Source: Chitinophagaceae bacterium
GTDB lineage: Bacteria > Bacteroidota > Bacteroidia > Chitinophagales > Chitinophagaceae
Direction of reading: 5' to 3'
NCBI GenBank assembly: GCA_016787085.1
Contig: JAEUVJ010000070.1
Location: 34,729-98,728, forward strand
Length of the DNA: 64,000 nucleotides
Made by a program: the position numbers and the translations under genes. The notes below the pieces were generated by a model. That model made no database searches and was not told the origin of the DNA. It saw only the letters and a list, made by a program, of their open reading frames with translations. Shown one piece after another: positions 1 through 8,112 of this stretch. How positions within the stretch are numbered: position 1 is the first letter of the stretch; each line of letters starts with the position of its first letter.

Positions 1-770
1 GCTCCCTGCCCGAAATAGTTTATCAGCAGGCAGGTTTTAACATAGATCCATGATACCCTGATATTACTTCTGCCGCAGTGACCCAGATCGCTATAAAGGG
101 CTTCGGCGCCCGTAGTACAAAGAAATACGGCCCCAAGAAGCCAGAAGCCTTCAGGATATGTTCTGAGAAACTCGATAGCGTAATGAGGGCTCAGGGCTTT
201 AAAAATGGCCAGGTCATCAAATACATGAAAAGCACCGAGTACAGCCAGCATAGTGAACCAGGTCAGCATTACCGGGCCAAATAGTTTTCCGATGGAAGCG
301 GTACCGAATTGCTGCATAAAGAAGAAAAGGGACAGTATGATCAATACAATGATCACGATAGTATCTGTGGGCATACCCCGGAGGATAGGAAGTTTGTCAA
401 GTCCCTCCACAGCAGAGGTAATAGAGATCGGAGGTGTGATAATTCCGTCTGCGAGCAAGGCAGCCCCGCCGAGCATTGCCGGTATCACCAGCCATTTTTT
501 TCTTCTTCTTACTAAAGCATAAAGAGCAAATGTGCCACCCTCACCCCTGTTATCGGCCCGGAGGATAAGTATCACATATTTGATGGTGGTTTGTAATGTC
601 AGCGTCCAGATGATACAGGACAAGGAGCCCAGGATCAGTTCCTCACTTACTACCCTGCCGTTGATGATGGCATTGAAAACGTATAAAGGGGATGTCCCGA
701 TGTCTCCGTAAATAATTCCAAGAGCGATAAGGAGTCCTGCTGCGGTTGCCTTGTTGGTCGAAATTTTCAC
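1..770 (-). CDS. kup: Kup-family potassium uptake transporter (5' part, runs off window)
   Basis: About 256 N-terminal residues of a K+ transporter of the inner membrane, of the KUP/HAK/KT family (K+ uptake, probably proton coupled). I translated the minus strand directly. The family hallmark GIIYGDIGTSPLY lies about 20 residues from the start, followed by ADNRGEGGTFALYAL and GAALLADGIITPP, both typical Kup segments, and several hydrophobic helices. No ATG fits the start. The frame is open upstream to about 885, but a GTG at 770 (VKISTNKATAAG...) puts the hallmark at its usual distance from the N terminus, so I chose it. The 3' end lies beyond position 1. It is divergent from the secreted protein at 1040. 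Family identity is firm; the start codon is inference. Confidence 0.9.
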   Translation of the reverse strand, partial: MKISTNKATAAGLLIALGIIYGDIGTSPLYVFNAIINGRVVSEELILGSLSCIIWTLTLQTTIKYVILILRADNRGEGGTFALYALVRRRKKWLVIPAMLGGAALLADGIITPPISITSAVEGLDKLPILRGMPTDTIVIIVLIILSLFFFMQQFGTASIGKLFGPVMLTWFTMLAVLGAFHVFDDLAIFKALSPHYAIEFLRTYPEGFWLLGAVFLCTTGAEALYSDLGHCGRSNIRVSWIYVKTCLLINYFGQG

Positions 771-825
771 TTGCTGTAGTTGATGGTCGTTCCGGTACAG
801 ATCAAACCTGCGTGGGAAACGCTTG

Positions 826-854
826 CAAAGGTATAGGCAAAAAACAATTACAAA
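826..854 (-). promoter_or_regulatory. Promoter of kup (TTTG-N17-TACCTTTG)
   Basis: On the minus strand TTTG (854-851) lies 17 bases before TACCTTTG (833-826), matching the Bacteroidota consensus TTTG...TAnnTTTG. It gives a leader of about 50 nt to the GTG start at 770. Confidence 0.5.
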
Positions 855-985
855 GAATACCTTGTTAAAAGTATTCCTTTTGCCCCGCTAACAGCCGTTG
901 ATAAAATCCCCGATGCAACTTTTTCCGTTTTTTTACCGTTGTTCATGTAATAAGTGCCTTTCAGGCATCAGTTTTGAAACAAAAC

Positions 986-1017
986 TTGTTGCTTTTGACT
1001 GCCAACCAGTAACTTTA
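986..1017 (+). promoter_or_regulatory. Probable promoter of the secreted protein at 1040
   Basis: TTG at 986-988 is followed after 21 bases by TAACTTTA (1010-1017), one base off the Bacteroidota -7 consensus TAnnTTTG. The ATG follows 22 nt later. The rest of 771-1039 shows no other feature. Confidence 0.4.
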
Positions 1018-1039
1018 ATCAGCAAAAAATCACAATATT

Positions 1040-2563
1040 ATGATCCGTGGAAAATGGATGCTTGCCCTGATTCTTTCGATCACAGCTTTTTCTGTATCCG
1101 CCCAGAAAATTGTTTATTCTGAATATGACAGGGACGATACCCGCCGTATGAATTTTGAGATCGCCGGTAAGATCGGCGGCAATTTCCTTATCTATAAGAA
1201 TGTCCGCAATGCTAATTGGATCTCCGTGCTGGACAACGACATGAAAGAGATCGCCAAAGTAGAGCAGGATTATGTGCCGGACAATGACCGGATGATCAAT
1301 GTTGACTTTTTTTCCTTCCCGGATTATTGCTACATGATCTACCAGTACCAGAAAAGAAGTATTGTGTATTGCATGGCCGCAAAGATTGATGGCAGCGGAA
1401 AAAAGGTGGGAGAGGTGATGCAACTGGATACCACGCAGATCGGTTTTGCCGCCAGCAACAAGATATACTCTGTCATTGCCAGCGAGGATAAAGGCAGGCT
1501 GATCGCTTTCAAGATCAACAGCAAGAACCGGAAGAATTATATCGTTACCACATTGCTTTATGATAACCAGCTTTCGCTGCTTAAGAAAAGCAGGCTGAAT
1601 ATGGAAATGGAAGACAGGGACGATTATTTGGACAAGTTCCAGTTAGACAATGACGGCGACCTGGTGTTCACCAAATTCGACAGGCTCAATAGTGAGAATA
1701 TCGGCAAGGCTTTTTTTGTAGTCAAGTATGCGCAGGCCGATTCCTTTGCTATGTCGCAACTAAATACAGAAGATATCTATCTTGACGAATTGCACATCAA
1801 ACCGGATAACACCAACAAGCGCTTCTTTATTACTTCTTTTTACACCAAACAACGCAGGGGCAATACCGAGGGATATTATTTTTATATATGGGATAAGCAA
1901 TCCGGGCGCCTTATTAAAGAAGATACGATCGTTTTCAGCGATGAGCTGAGGCGGGAGGCCCGTGGCAATGCCAGTACACGGATGGCTTTCAATGATTATT
2001 TTATCCGCAACATTATTGTGCGCAGGGATGGGGGCTTTATCATCAGCAGCGAGGCCTATTATACCACTTCAAGAGGCAATGTGTTCAACCGGTGGAATTA
2101 CCTGTACGGCTCTCCTTTCATGCGTATGTCAGATTACTATTATTATTCGCCTTATTACAGCAGTTATTGGTGGAACTCCAGGTCGAATACAGGCGGGAAT
2201 GTCCGTTACCAGGCAGATAATATCACCGTCCTTTCCTTTGATAAGAACGGGCGCCGGGAATGGGCCAATGTGATTTCCAAAGAGCAGTTCGACGACCAAT
2301 CAGATGACCTGATCTCTTATCAGTTGGTGAATACCGGCGGGCAACTGCATATCCTTTTTAATAACATGGAAAGAAGGACCCTGCTGTTGAATGATTTCAG
2401 CATTACCCCGGATGGCAACATCAACAGGAGCCCGACACTTAAGAACCTCGATAAAGGGTATGAGTTCATGCCCAAATATGCCAAACAGGTAAGTGCGAGG
2501 CAAATAATCATTCCATGTTTGTACAGGAACTATATTTGCTTTGCCAAAATAGACTATAACTAA
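1040..2563 (+). CDS. Secreted protein of unknown function (507 aa)
   Basis: The N terminus has a Sec signal peptide (hydrophobic residues 8-20, probable cleavage after VSAQ), so the product is exported to the periplasm or outer membrane. The rest is a soluble, charge-rich protein with no transmembrane segment and no T9SS sorting domain at the C terminus. A tyrosine-rich patch, with YYYYSPYYSSYWW near residues 370-382, is unusual. The stop is followed after 22 bp by the DUF6427 gene and then purQ on the same strand. I recognise no enzymatic motif. The long mixed beta-type sequence would fit a propeller-like or lipoprotein-associated fold, but that is a guess. Confidence 0.85.
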   Translation: MIRGKWMLALILSITAFSVSAQKIVYSEYDRDDTRRMNFEIAGKIGGNFLIYKNVRNANWISVLDNDMKEIAKVEQDYVPDNDRMINVDFFSFPDYCYMIYQYQKRSIVYCMAAKIDGSGKKVGEVMQLDTTQIGFAASNKIYSVIASEDKGRLIAFKINSKNRKNYIVTTLLYDNQLSLLKKSRLNMEMEDRDDYLDKFQLDNDGDLVFTKFDRLNSENIGKAFFVVKYAQADSFAMSQLNTEDIYLDELHIKPDNTNKRFFITSFYTKQRRGNTEGYYFYIWDKQSGRLIKEDTIVFSDELRREARGNASTRMAFNDYFIRNIIVRRDGGFIISSEAYYTTSRGNVFNRWNYLYGSPFMRMSDYYYYSPYYSSYWWNSRSNTGGNVRYQADNITVLSFDKNGRREWANVISKEQFDDQSDDLISYQLVNTGGQLHILFNNMERRTLLLNDFSITPDGNINRSPTLKNLDKGYEFMPKYAKQVSARQIIIPCLYRNYICFAKIDYN

Positions 2564-2585
2564 AACCAGCTAATTCCCTGTATTC

Positions 2586-3584
2586 TTGACCGGCCTATTC
2601 AAACAGAAAAACCCCGCTAACATCCTTCTGCTGCTTGGATTTGGTGTCCTGATCAAGCTGCCCATGTTTATGCACCCGCATGTGCCCGGCAGCAAACCCG
2701 CAGACGGAGTGTTTTTTGAATCTATCCTGCGTTTTCTTCAACCCGCAGGGAAATCATTCCCATCAGTATACCCCTTACTGGCATTTGCTCTTCTTTTCGT
2801 TCAGGCGGTCATACTGACACGGTTTGTCATCATGCAAAAAATGATCAGTAAGCCTAATTACCTCCCGGGTATGGCGTATATGCTGATCACGTCGCTGATG
2901 CCGGAATGGAATTATTTTTCAGCTCCTTTGCTGATCAACAGTATCCTTTTACTGATATTGTCCGGCTTGTTCAGGATATATAACCAATCCAATGCTAAAG
3001 GAACGATCTTTAATATCGGGCTGGCACTGGGTATTGCAGGTTTTCTTTTTGTGTCTTCGCTGACGTTTGTTGTCTGGATATTGCTGGCACTGGCAGTAAT
3101 GCGTCCTTTCCGCCTGAATGAGTGGCTGCTTTGTATCCTGGGTATTACCACCCCATTTTATTTTTATGCCATCTACATTTTCATAACAGATAAATGGAGC
3201 TGGCAGGCCTTTCTGCCTCATATCAGCATCGGCCTTCCTTCCCTGCAACAGTCCGCCTGGCTGGCAGGTAGTGTATTCCTGATCATGGTGCCTTTCCTCG
3301 TGGGAGGATATTATGTACAGGATAACCTGCGAAGAATGCTGATCAATGTAAGAAAGGGATGGAGTTTATTGCTGCTGTATCTTTTAGTGAGTTTATTACT
3401 TCCTTTTGTCAATACCAGCGACACCTTTGAGAACTGGATAATGGCCATGGTGCCGATGGCAGCGTTTCATGCATGTACTTACTTTTATTCCTCATGGCGC
3501 ATTTTCCCGCTTATACTTTTCTGGCTCACCACCGCTTTTGTACTGGCATACCAGTATGCCGGACCAGGGTGGGTTGCCACCTGA
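2586..3584 (+). CDS. DUF6427-type polytopic membrane protein (332 aa)
   Basis: An integral inner-membrane protein with about nine to ten hydrophobic segments and no charged catalytic motif. The opening (LFKQKNPANI, then a glycine-rich hydrophobic helix) and the overall pattern match the Bacteroidota family DUF6427, whose function is unknown; members have sometimes been misnamed carotene monooxygenases. The start is a TTG at 2586, because the family's N-terminal LFK.KNP motif begins three codons later and no upstream ATG is in frame. It lies 22 bp after the secreted protein and 97 bp before purQ, so the three may be partly co-transcribed. Confidence 0.8.
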   Translation: MTGLFKQKNPANILLLLGFGVLIKLPMFMHPHVPGSKPADGVFFESILRFLQPAGKSFPSVYPLLAFALLFVQAVILTRFVIMQKMISKPNYLPGMAYMLITSLMPEWNYFSAPLLINSILLLILSGLFRIYNQSNAKGTIFNIGLALGIAGFLFVSSLTFVVWILLALAVMRPFRLNEWLLCILGITTPFYFYAIYIFITDKWSWQAFLPHISIGLPSLQQSAWLAGSVFLIMVPFLVGGYYVQDNLRRMLINVRKGWSLLLLYLLVSLLLPFVNTSDTFENWIMAMVPMAAFHACTYFYSSWRIFPLILFWLTTAFVLAYQYAGPGWVAT

Positions 3585-3648
3585 TGGTAGCTGCGCCTTG
3601 TTTGTCGCCCGTTTCCGGCTTGTGGCTTACAGCTTTCTCCTAAAAGCG

Positions 3649-3656
3649 TATCTTTG
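3649..3656 (+). promoter_or_regulatory. -7 box of purQ promoter (TATCTTTG)
   Basis: TATCTTTG is a perfect TAnnTTTG match 25 nt before the purQ ATG. No clear -33 TTTG lies at the right distance, so only the -7 element is supported. Confidence 0.4.
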
Positions 3657-3681
3657 GCCTTCATTATTCAATCCCATTATT

Positions 3682-4359
3682 ATGAAGTTTGGCGTAGTTG
3701 TTTTCCCGGGTTCCAATTGCGACAGGGATATGCAGGATGCGTTGGCAGATGACCTGAATCAGGAAGTGATCATGCTCTGGCATAAGGATAAAGACCTTAG
3801 CCACTTCAGTACAGAAGATTGCATTGTGTTACCAGGCGGTTTTTCTTTCGGTGACTACCTGCGTTGCGGGGCCATAGCCCGGTTCAGTCCTATGATGCAA
3901 AGTGTGATCGAATTTGCCAATGCTGGAGGAAAAGTCTTCGGGGTATGCAATGGCTTCCAGGTATTATGCGAGTCACATTTACTGCCCGGGGCTTTATTAC
4001 GGAATGCCAATCAACAATTTGTTTGTAAGAATGTTTTTATCAAAGACCAGGATGAGAATATTTTCAAGATACCGGTGGCACATGGAGAAGGCCGTTATTA
4101 TGCGGATGACAGGACCTTACAGGAACTGGAAGCGAATAACCAGGTAATATTCCGTTATTGTGATGATAGCGGCAAGATCACCAATGAGGCCAACCCGAAT
4201 GGGGCCATACGGAATATTGCGGGTATTTGTAATAAGAACAGGAATGTATTTGGCATGATGCCCCACCCGGAAAGAGCCTGTTCTGCCGTGCTGGGGAATA
4301 CGGACGGCCAGGCTATTATCAGGAATTTGCTGATGGCCGAGCAACTGGTAGGCCTGTAA
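3682..4359 (+). CDS. purQ: Phosphoribosylformylglycinamidine synthase, glutaminase subunit PurQ
   Basis: The class I glutamine amidotransferase subunit of FGAM synthase, which supplies ammonia from glutamine for step four of de novo purine synthesis in the cytoplasm, together with PurL and PurS (not in this window). The 225 residues match the usual PurQ length. The N terminus MKFGVVVFPGSNCDRD is diagnostic, the nucleophile is Cys89 in GVCNGFQ, and the His195/Glu197 pair of the triad is in MPHPER. The reading frame stays open to 3469, inside the upstream gene, but the ATG at 3682 gives the conserved N terminus, so the longer start is rejected. Confidence 0.97.
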   Translation: MKFGVVVFPGSNCDRDMQDALADDLNQEVIMLWHKDKDLSHFSTEDCIVLPGGFSFGDYLRCGAIARFSPMMQSVIEFANAGGKVFGVCNGFQVLCESHLLPGALLRNANQQFVCKNVFIKDQDENIFKIPVAHGEGRYYADDRTLQELEANNQVIFRYCDDSGKITNEANPNGAIRNIAGICNKNRNVFGMMPHPERACSAVLGNTDGQAIIRNLLMAEQLVGL

Positions 4360-4427
4360 ACGGGTCTTTTAACATTATGTAAGCCCCTTTTGTCACTTTA
4401 GTTACAGAAATACAAATCCGGGGTATA

Positions 4428-4435
4428 TATTTTTG
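4428..4435 (+). promoter_or_regulatory. -7 box (TATTTTTG) before the DsbD-alpha-like gene
   Basis: A perfect TAnnTTTG match 17 nt before the ATG at 4453. It suggests that the small gene is transcribed separately from purQ. No convincing -33 element is seen. Confidence 0.4.
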
Positions 4436-4452
4436 GAGTATATATCGGAACA

Positions 4453-4902
4453 ATGAAAAAAGCATTTCTCCTTTTATCAGTTTTTGCAGTAGTGGTTTTT
4501 GCACAGGCACAGGTAAATCCTGTGAACTGGACATTTACAGCTAAAAAGATAAATGATAAGACCTACGAGTTGCATATTGCGGCTACCATTCAGTCAGGCT
4601 GGCACCTCTTTTCACAATCTCAGCCGGAGGACGCCATTGCCGAGCCTACTGTGATCGCCTTTAATAAGAACCCTTTGCTGACATTGGACGGTAAAGCAAA
4701 AGAGGAAGGAAAGCTGGAGAAGTTCCATGATGCCAAACTGGACCTGTCGGCCAACCAGTATTCAGAAAGTGTAAAATTCGTGCAGGTAGTAAAACTGAAA
4801 GCAAAAGCCAAAACCAATGTGAGCGGCAGTGTCAGGTTTCAGACATGTAACGACAAAAGATGTTTGCCGCCCAAAACAGTAACATTCAATGTGGCTATAT
4901 AA
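4453..4902 (+). CDS. Secreted DsbD N-terminal (alpha) domain-like redox protein
   Basis: A 149-residue exported protein with a signal peptide (cleavage near AQAQ). The mature part resembles the periplasmic alpha domain of DsbD, an immunoglobulin-like fold that passes electrons from the membrane domain to client oxidoreductases. The cysteine pair Cys132 and Cys137 in TCNDKRCLPP matches the C-x4-5-C-x-PP active site of that domain. The gene lies 68 bp before dsbD on the same strand, with a hairpin between them. A role as the exchangeable redox partner of the downstream DsbD is inferred from this context and from the loss of the equivalent cysteines in DsbD itself. Confidence 0.85.
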   Translation: MKKAFLLLSVFAVVVFAQAQVNPVNWTFTAKKINDKTYELHIAATIQSGWHLFSQSQPEDAIAEPTVIAFNKNPLLTLDGKAKEEGKLEKFHDAKLDLSANQYSESVKFVQVVKLKAKAKTNVSGSVRFQTCNDKRCLPPKTVTFNVAI

Positions 4903-4925
4903 CAGCAATAAAAAATGAATATATG

Positions 4926-4957
4926 CAAACGGGTTCTTGATGAACTCGTTTGTTTTT
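4926..4957 (+). terminator. Hairpin with T-run between the alpha-domain gene and dsbD
   Basis: The arms CAAACGGGTTC (4926-4936) and GAACTCGTTTG (4942-4952) pair with one G-T wobble over a 5-nt loop, and TTTTT follows. It probably terminates part of the upstream transcripts, which would make the small redox protein more abundant than DsbD. Confidence 0.55.
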
Positions 4958-4970
4958 AAAGAGAGATACG

Positions 4971-6938
4971 ATGAAAAGCCGATACAGGATCATTACCTTT
5001 TTTCTGTTACTGACGCTATCCTGTTTTTCCGTTTTTGCACAGGACGGTGGTTCCATCTTTCCCTGGAAAGTTTCCAGTAAAAAGACAGGGGAGGGGAAAT
5101 ATGAACTGGTTTTTTCTGTTCAGCCTGCCGGTCAATGGGAACTGTATTCACCTGCACAGAAAATAGACCTGCCTACCACAGAGTTGCAATTCACTGACTC
5201 GTCCATTATTCATGATGGGAAGTTCTCAGAAAAGGGGGAAGTAAAAGAAATAAAACATCCTTTGTTTGAAGAAGGGATGCTCAGGGCGTATCAATCACCC
5301 GTTGAATGGGTAACGACTGTTACATTCCCTGATAAAGACAGTGTGCCGGCGAAACTGCAGGGAAAATTCCTTTACACGTATGGCCGGTCAGCCGACACCG
5401 CTTTTTATCCTTCCACAGAGTTTGCTTTTACGGTAGCGATGGAAGGTGGAATAGAGTCAGGCACAAAGATAAAAGTGGCCTCTATTGATATTCATAATCC
5501 CGTAAATAACTGCGGCGATGATGATACAAAGAATAAAAGCATTGCGACTATCTTCCTGCTGGGTTTCCTGGGCGGATTGATCGCTTTGCTGACGCCCTGT
5601 GTATTCCCCATGATACCGGTGACAGTAACATTTTTTACAAAAAAATCGCAGCACAGAGGAAAGGGCGTTACAAATGCTGTATTATATGGCCTTTTCATTT
5701 TTCTTATTTATATCCTGATCACGATCCCGTTTCATATTGCCAACAAAGCGATCAGCCCCGAGATATTCAATAATATTTCTACAAACGTCTGGCTCAACCT
5801 GGTGTTCTTTGCCATCTTTATCTTCTTTGCACTTTCCTTCTTCGGGCTTTTTGAAATTGGATTGCCTTCAGGTCTTGCCAATAAGGCCGATTCCCGTTCC
5901 GGGCTGGGAAATATAGGCGGTATCTTTTTTATGGCGGCTACCCTTGCTATCGTTTCCTTTTCCTGTACGGGGCCGATACTGGGAACATTGCTGGTGGGGG
6001 TGGCGGAGCAGGGCGCCTGGCCGTTGACCGCCGGAGCCGCGGGTTTTGGACTGGCACTGGGGCTGCCTTTTGCTTTATTTGCTATGTTCCCGCATTGGTT
6101 GCAATCTTTACCAAAATCAGGCGGATGGATGACCGATGTAAAAGTGGTACTTGGATTTTTAGAACTGGCATTAGCTGTAAAATTTCTATCGAATGCTGAC
6201 CTGGTAAAACAATGGGGACTGCTGAAGAGAGAGATTTTTATCGGACTTTGGATATTATTTGGATTACTGACCGTTTTATACCTCGCAGGAATTTTGAGAA
6301 TTAAAAACAGTACACCCGTCAAAAGGTTTTCTGTGACAAGGATCGCTTTTATTGTTCTTTTCAGTGCGATCACGATCTACCTGATACCGGGGCTGACCAA
6401 TACCAGGTGGGCTGATCTGAAACTCATCAGCGGGTTCCCTCCGCCCAGAGCCACCTACAGCCTGTACAGCTCGTCGCATGGGAATCACGCTATTTTCGAG
6501 CCGATACAAAATGATTATAAAGCAGCGCTGGCATTGGCCAAAAAAGAGAATAAGCCGGTGTTAATTGATTTTACCGGATGGGCTTGTGTGAACTGCCGCC
6601 GCATGGAGGAAAAGGTATGGCCCGATAAGCTGGTGGATAGCCTGATGAGAAATGAGTTTGTTGTAGTTTCATTATATGTGGATGAAAGAAGAAAGCTGCC
6701 GCTGACCGAGCAAACTGTTGTCAATACTTCCAGCGGGGAAAAATCAATCGTAACGGTCGGTGATAAATGGGCGACTTTCCAGACAGAGAACTTCGGCGCT
6801 ACATCCCAGCCACAATATGCTATTCTTACACCGGATGAAAAGGCCCTGACCAAAACAAAATTCTATACACCGGATGCGGATGAATTTGTAGCCTGGCTGC
6901 AGTGCGGGCTGGACGCTTTTCAGAGAAATAAGCAATAG
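4971..6938 (+). CDS. dsbD: Thiol:disulfide interchange protein DsbD
   Basis: A 655-residue inner-membrane reductant conduit moving electrons from cytoplasmic thioredoxin to the periplasm. Order: signal peptide (about 1-25), alpha-like domain (about 28-160), membrane domain with about eight helices (about 180-480), and C-terminal thioredoxin domain (about 520-655). Redox centres are Cys210 in TPCVFPMIP, Cys332 in FSCTGPILG, and Cys539/Cys542 in WACVNC. The alpha-like domain has no cysteine; where the active site should be it reads TYGRSADTAFYP. The ATG at 4971 was chosen over a TTG at 4950 because it begins a clean signal peptide. The upstream 149-residue protein carries the missing cysteine pair. 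Confidence 0.93.
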   Translation: MKSRYRIITFFLLLTLSCFSVFAQDGGSIFPWKVSSKKTGEGKYELVFSVQPAGQWELYSPAQKIDLPTTELQFTDSSIIHDGKFSEKGEVKEIKHPLFEEGMLRAYQSPVEWVTTVTFPDKDSVPAKLQGKFLYTYGRSADTAFYPSTEFAFTVAMEGGIESGTKIKVASIDIHNPVNNCGDDDTKNKSIATIFLLGFLGGLIALLTPCVFPMIPVTVTFFTKKSQHRGKGVTNAVLYGLFIFLIYILITIPFHIANKAISPEIFNNISTNVWLNLVFFAIFIFFALSFFGLFEIGLPSGLANKADSRSGLGNIGGIFFMAATLAIVSFSCTGPILGTLLVGVAEQGAWPLTAGAAGFGLALGLPFALFAMFPHWLQSLPKSGGWMTDVKVVLGFLELALAVKFLSNADLVKQWGLLKREIFIGLWILFGLLTVLYLAGILRIKNSTPVKRFSVTRIAFIVLFSAITIYLIPGLTNTRWADLKLISGFPPPRATYSLYSSSHGNHAIFEPIQNDYKAALALAKKENKPVLIDFTGWACVNCRRMEEKVWPDKLVDSLMRNEFVVVSLYVDERRKLPLTEQTVVNTSSGEKSIVTVGDKWATFQTENFGATSQPQYAILTPDEKALTKTKFYTPDADEFVAWLQCGLDAFQRNKQ

Positions 6939-7066
6939 GCAATGATCAACAGGCAAAGTCACATGCTTACAATTTCCCGTATAAAAAGAGCATTAAAATA
7001 GCCGTAAAGGGTTGACTATTGCTTATTGTTAATTGCCTATTGAAACAAATTAACCTGTATAAAAAT

Positions 7067-7095
7067 GAAAACGTCCCGCATATTGCGGGACGTTT
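7067..7095. terminator. Strong hairpin with a flanking T-run downstream of dsbD
   Basis: A perfect 12-bp stem, AAACGTCCCGCA (7069-7080) and TGCGGGACGTTT (7084-7095), with a 3-nt loop. AAAA precedes and a T-rich tail follows, so it can act on both strands between convergent dsbD and the sigma factor gene. Confidence 0.6.
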
Positions 7096-7104
7096 CAATT
7101 TGGT

Positions 7105-7214
7105 GTCATTCTGTACCAGCCTTCCCAGGTTGGATTCCAATAATGGAATTGGCAAGCAAACCGAAAAATTCTTTATATCGAATTCTTCATCTCCGGTTGG
7201 AGATACAGAATGAC
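7105..7214. repeat. 110-bp element with perfect 11-bp terminal inverted repeats
   Basis: GTCATTCTGTA (7105-7115) and TACAGAATGAC (7204-7214) are exact inverted copies. Inside are two further hairpins: ATTCCA-ATAA-TGGAAT, and ATCTCC-GGTT-GGAGAT (about 7189-7204). There is no open reading frame of note. The form fits a small non-autonomous or REP-like dispersed element; only one copy lies in this window, so the dispersed nature is inference. Confidence 0.45.
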
Positions 7215-7271
7215 AATATCTTTTACAAAATTCCTGCAAAGATATATGCAGAAACGAAATACATCCAAGAA

Positions 7272-7853
7272 CTACAACGCAATTTGTTTTTGTACCATCA
7301 GCTTGCGCAGGTTGATCAAACCATAGCGCATACGCCCTAATGCCGTATTGATACTGCAATTGGTCACGGAAGCGATCTCTTTGAAGCTCATATCAGCATA
7401 GTGACGCAGGATGATCACTTCACGCTGGTCTTCGGGCAGACGTTGCAGCATTTCACGGACACGGTCATGGCTTTGCCTTTTCATCATCGTGGTCTCGGCG
7501 CTGTCGTCAGCAAAATTGAGCACTTCGAAGATATCTTTATCCTCACCATTGCGGATGGTAGGGGTGCGTTTTACTTTACGGAAATGGTCCACACACAGGT
7601 TGTGAGCAATACGCATGGCCCAGGGAAGGAACTTGCCTTCTTCGGTGTAGCGGCCGCTGCGCATGGTATCAATAATGCGTATAAAAACATCCTGGAAGAT
7701 ATCTTCTGCCAGGTATTTGTCTTTTACCAGGAATAAAATAGAGGTGTATAATTTGTCTTTGTGGCGGAGCACCAGGGTCTCTAATGCATCCAGGTCGCCG
7801 TCGGTGAACAGGCGAATAAGGTCATGGTCGGTTTTTTTGCTATACGTTTTCAT
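7272..7853 (-). CDS. ECF-type RNA polymerase sigma-70 factor
   Basis: A 193-residue alternative sigma factor. Region 2 is clear (residues about 25-95: LVLRHKDKLYTSI, EDIFQDVFIRI, then the DNA-melting FLPWAMRIAHNLCVDHFRK). Region 4 (about 130-185) carries the helix-turn-helix LPEDQREVIILRHYADMSFKEIA, ending in TALGRMRYGLINLRK. There is no sigma-1.1 or region 3, as usual for extracytoplasmic-function factors. No anti-sigma gene adjoins it, so the signal it answers cannot be read here. It is divergent from uvrA across 259 bp (7854-8112), in which I see no further gene. Confidence 0.92.
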   Translation of the reverse strand: MKTYSKKTDHDLIRLFTDGDLDALETLVLRHKDKLYTSILFLVKDKYLAEDIFQDVFIRIIDTMRSGRYTEEGKFLPWAMRIAHNLCVDHFRKVKRTPTIRNGEDKDIFEVLNFADDSAETTMMKRQSHDRVREMLQRLPEDQREVIILRHYADMSFKEIASVTNCSINTALGRMRYGLINLRKLMVQKQIAL

Positions 7854-8093
7854 ACTCCTACAGGTTTAGGTGTGGTCAATGTGGCGTTGGCTCTGAAAAA
7901 GTGTTCGGTTAAATCAGTGTAGAAGTATGTACTATAGGCGTGATCAGTTTTTGGTGTTTCATTGTTTCGGATATTGGTGATTTAAAAATAGAACTTTTCG
8001 GGAAACCGCCAAACGTTTTGTCAACGAAATTGTTTTATGCACTGTCAAAAAAATGTTAATGATCCCGGCGGAAAATTAAGCGGGATAAGGCTT

Positions 8094-8101
8094 TACATTT
8101 G
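8094..8101 (+). promoter_or_regulatory. -7 box of uvrA promoter (TACATTTG)
   Basis: A perfect TAnnTTTG match ending 11 nt before the uvrA ATG, so the leader would be very short. I see no LexA-type palindrome nearby, and no good -33 element. Confidence 0.45.
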
Positions 8102-8112
8102 CCAGACGAAAA

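Noticed and set aside
3469..3681. 71-codon N-terminal extension of purQ
   Set aside because: It overlaps the DUF6427 gene, and the conserved PurQ N terminus starts at 3682.
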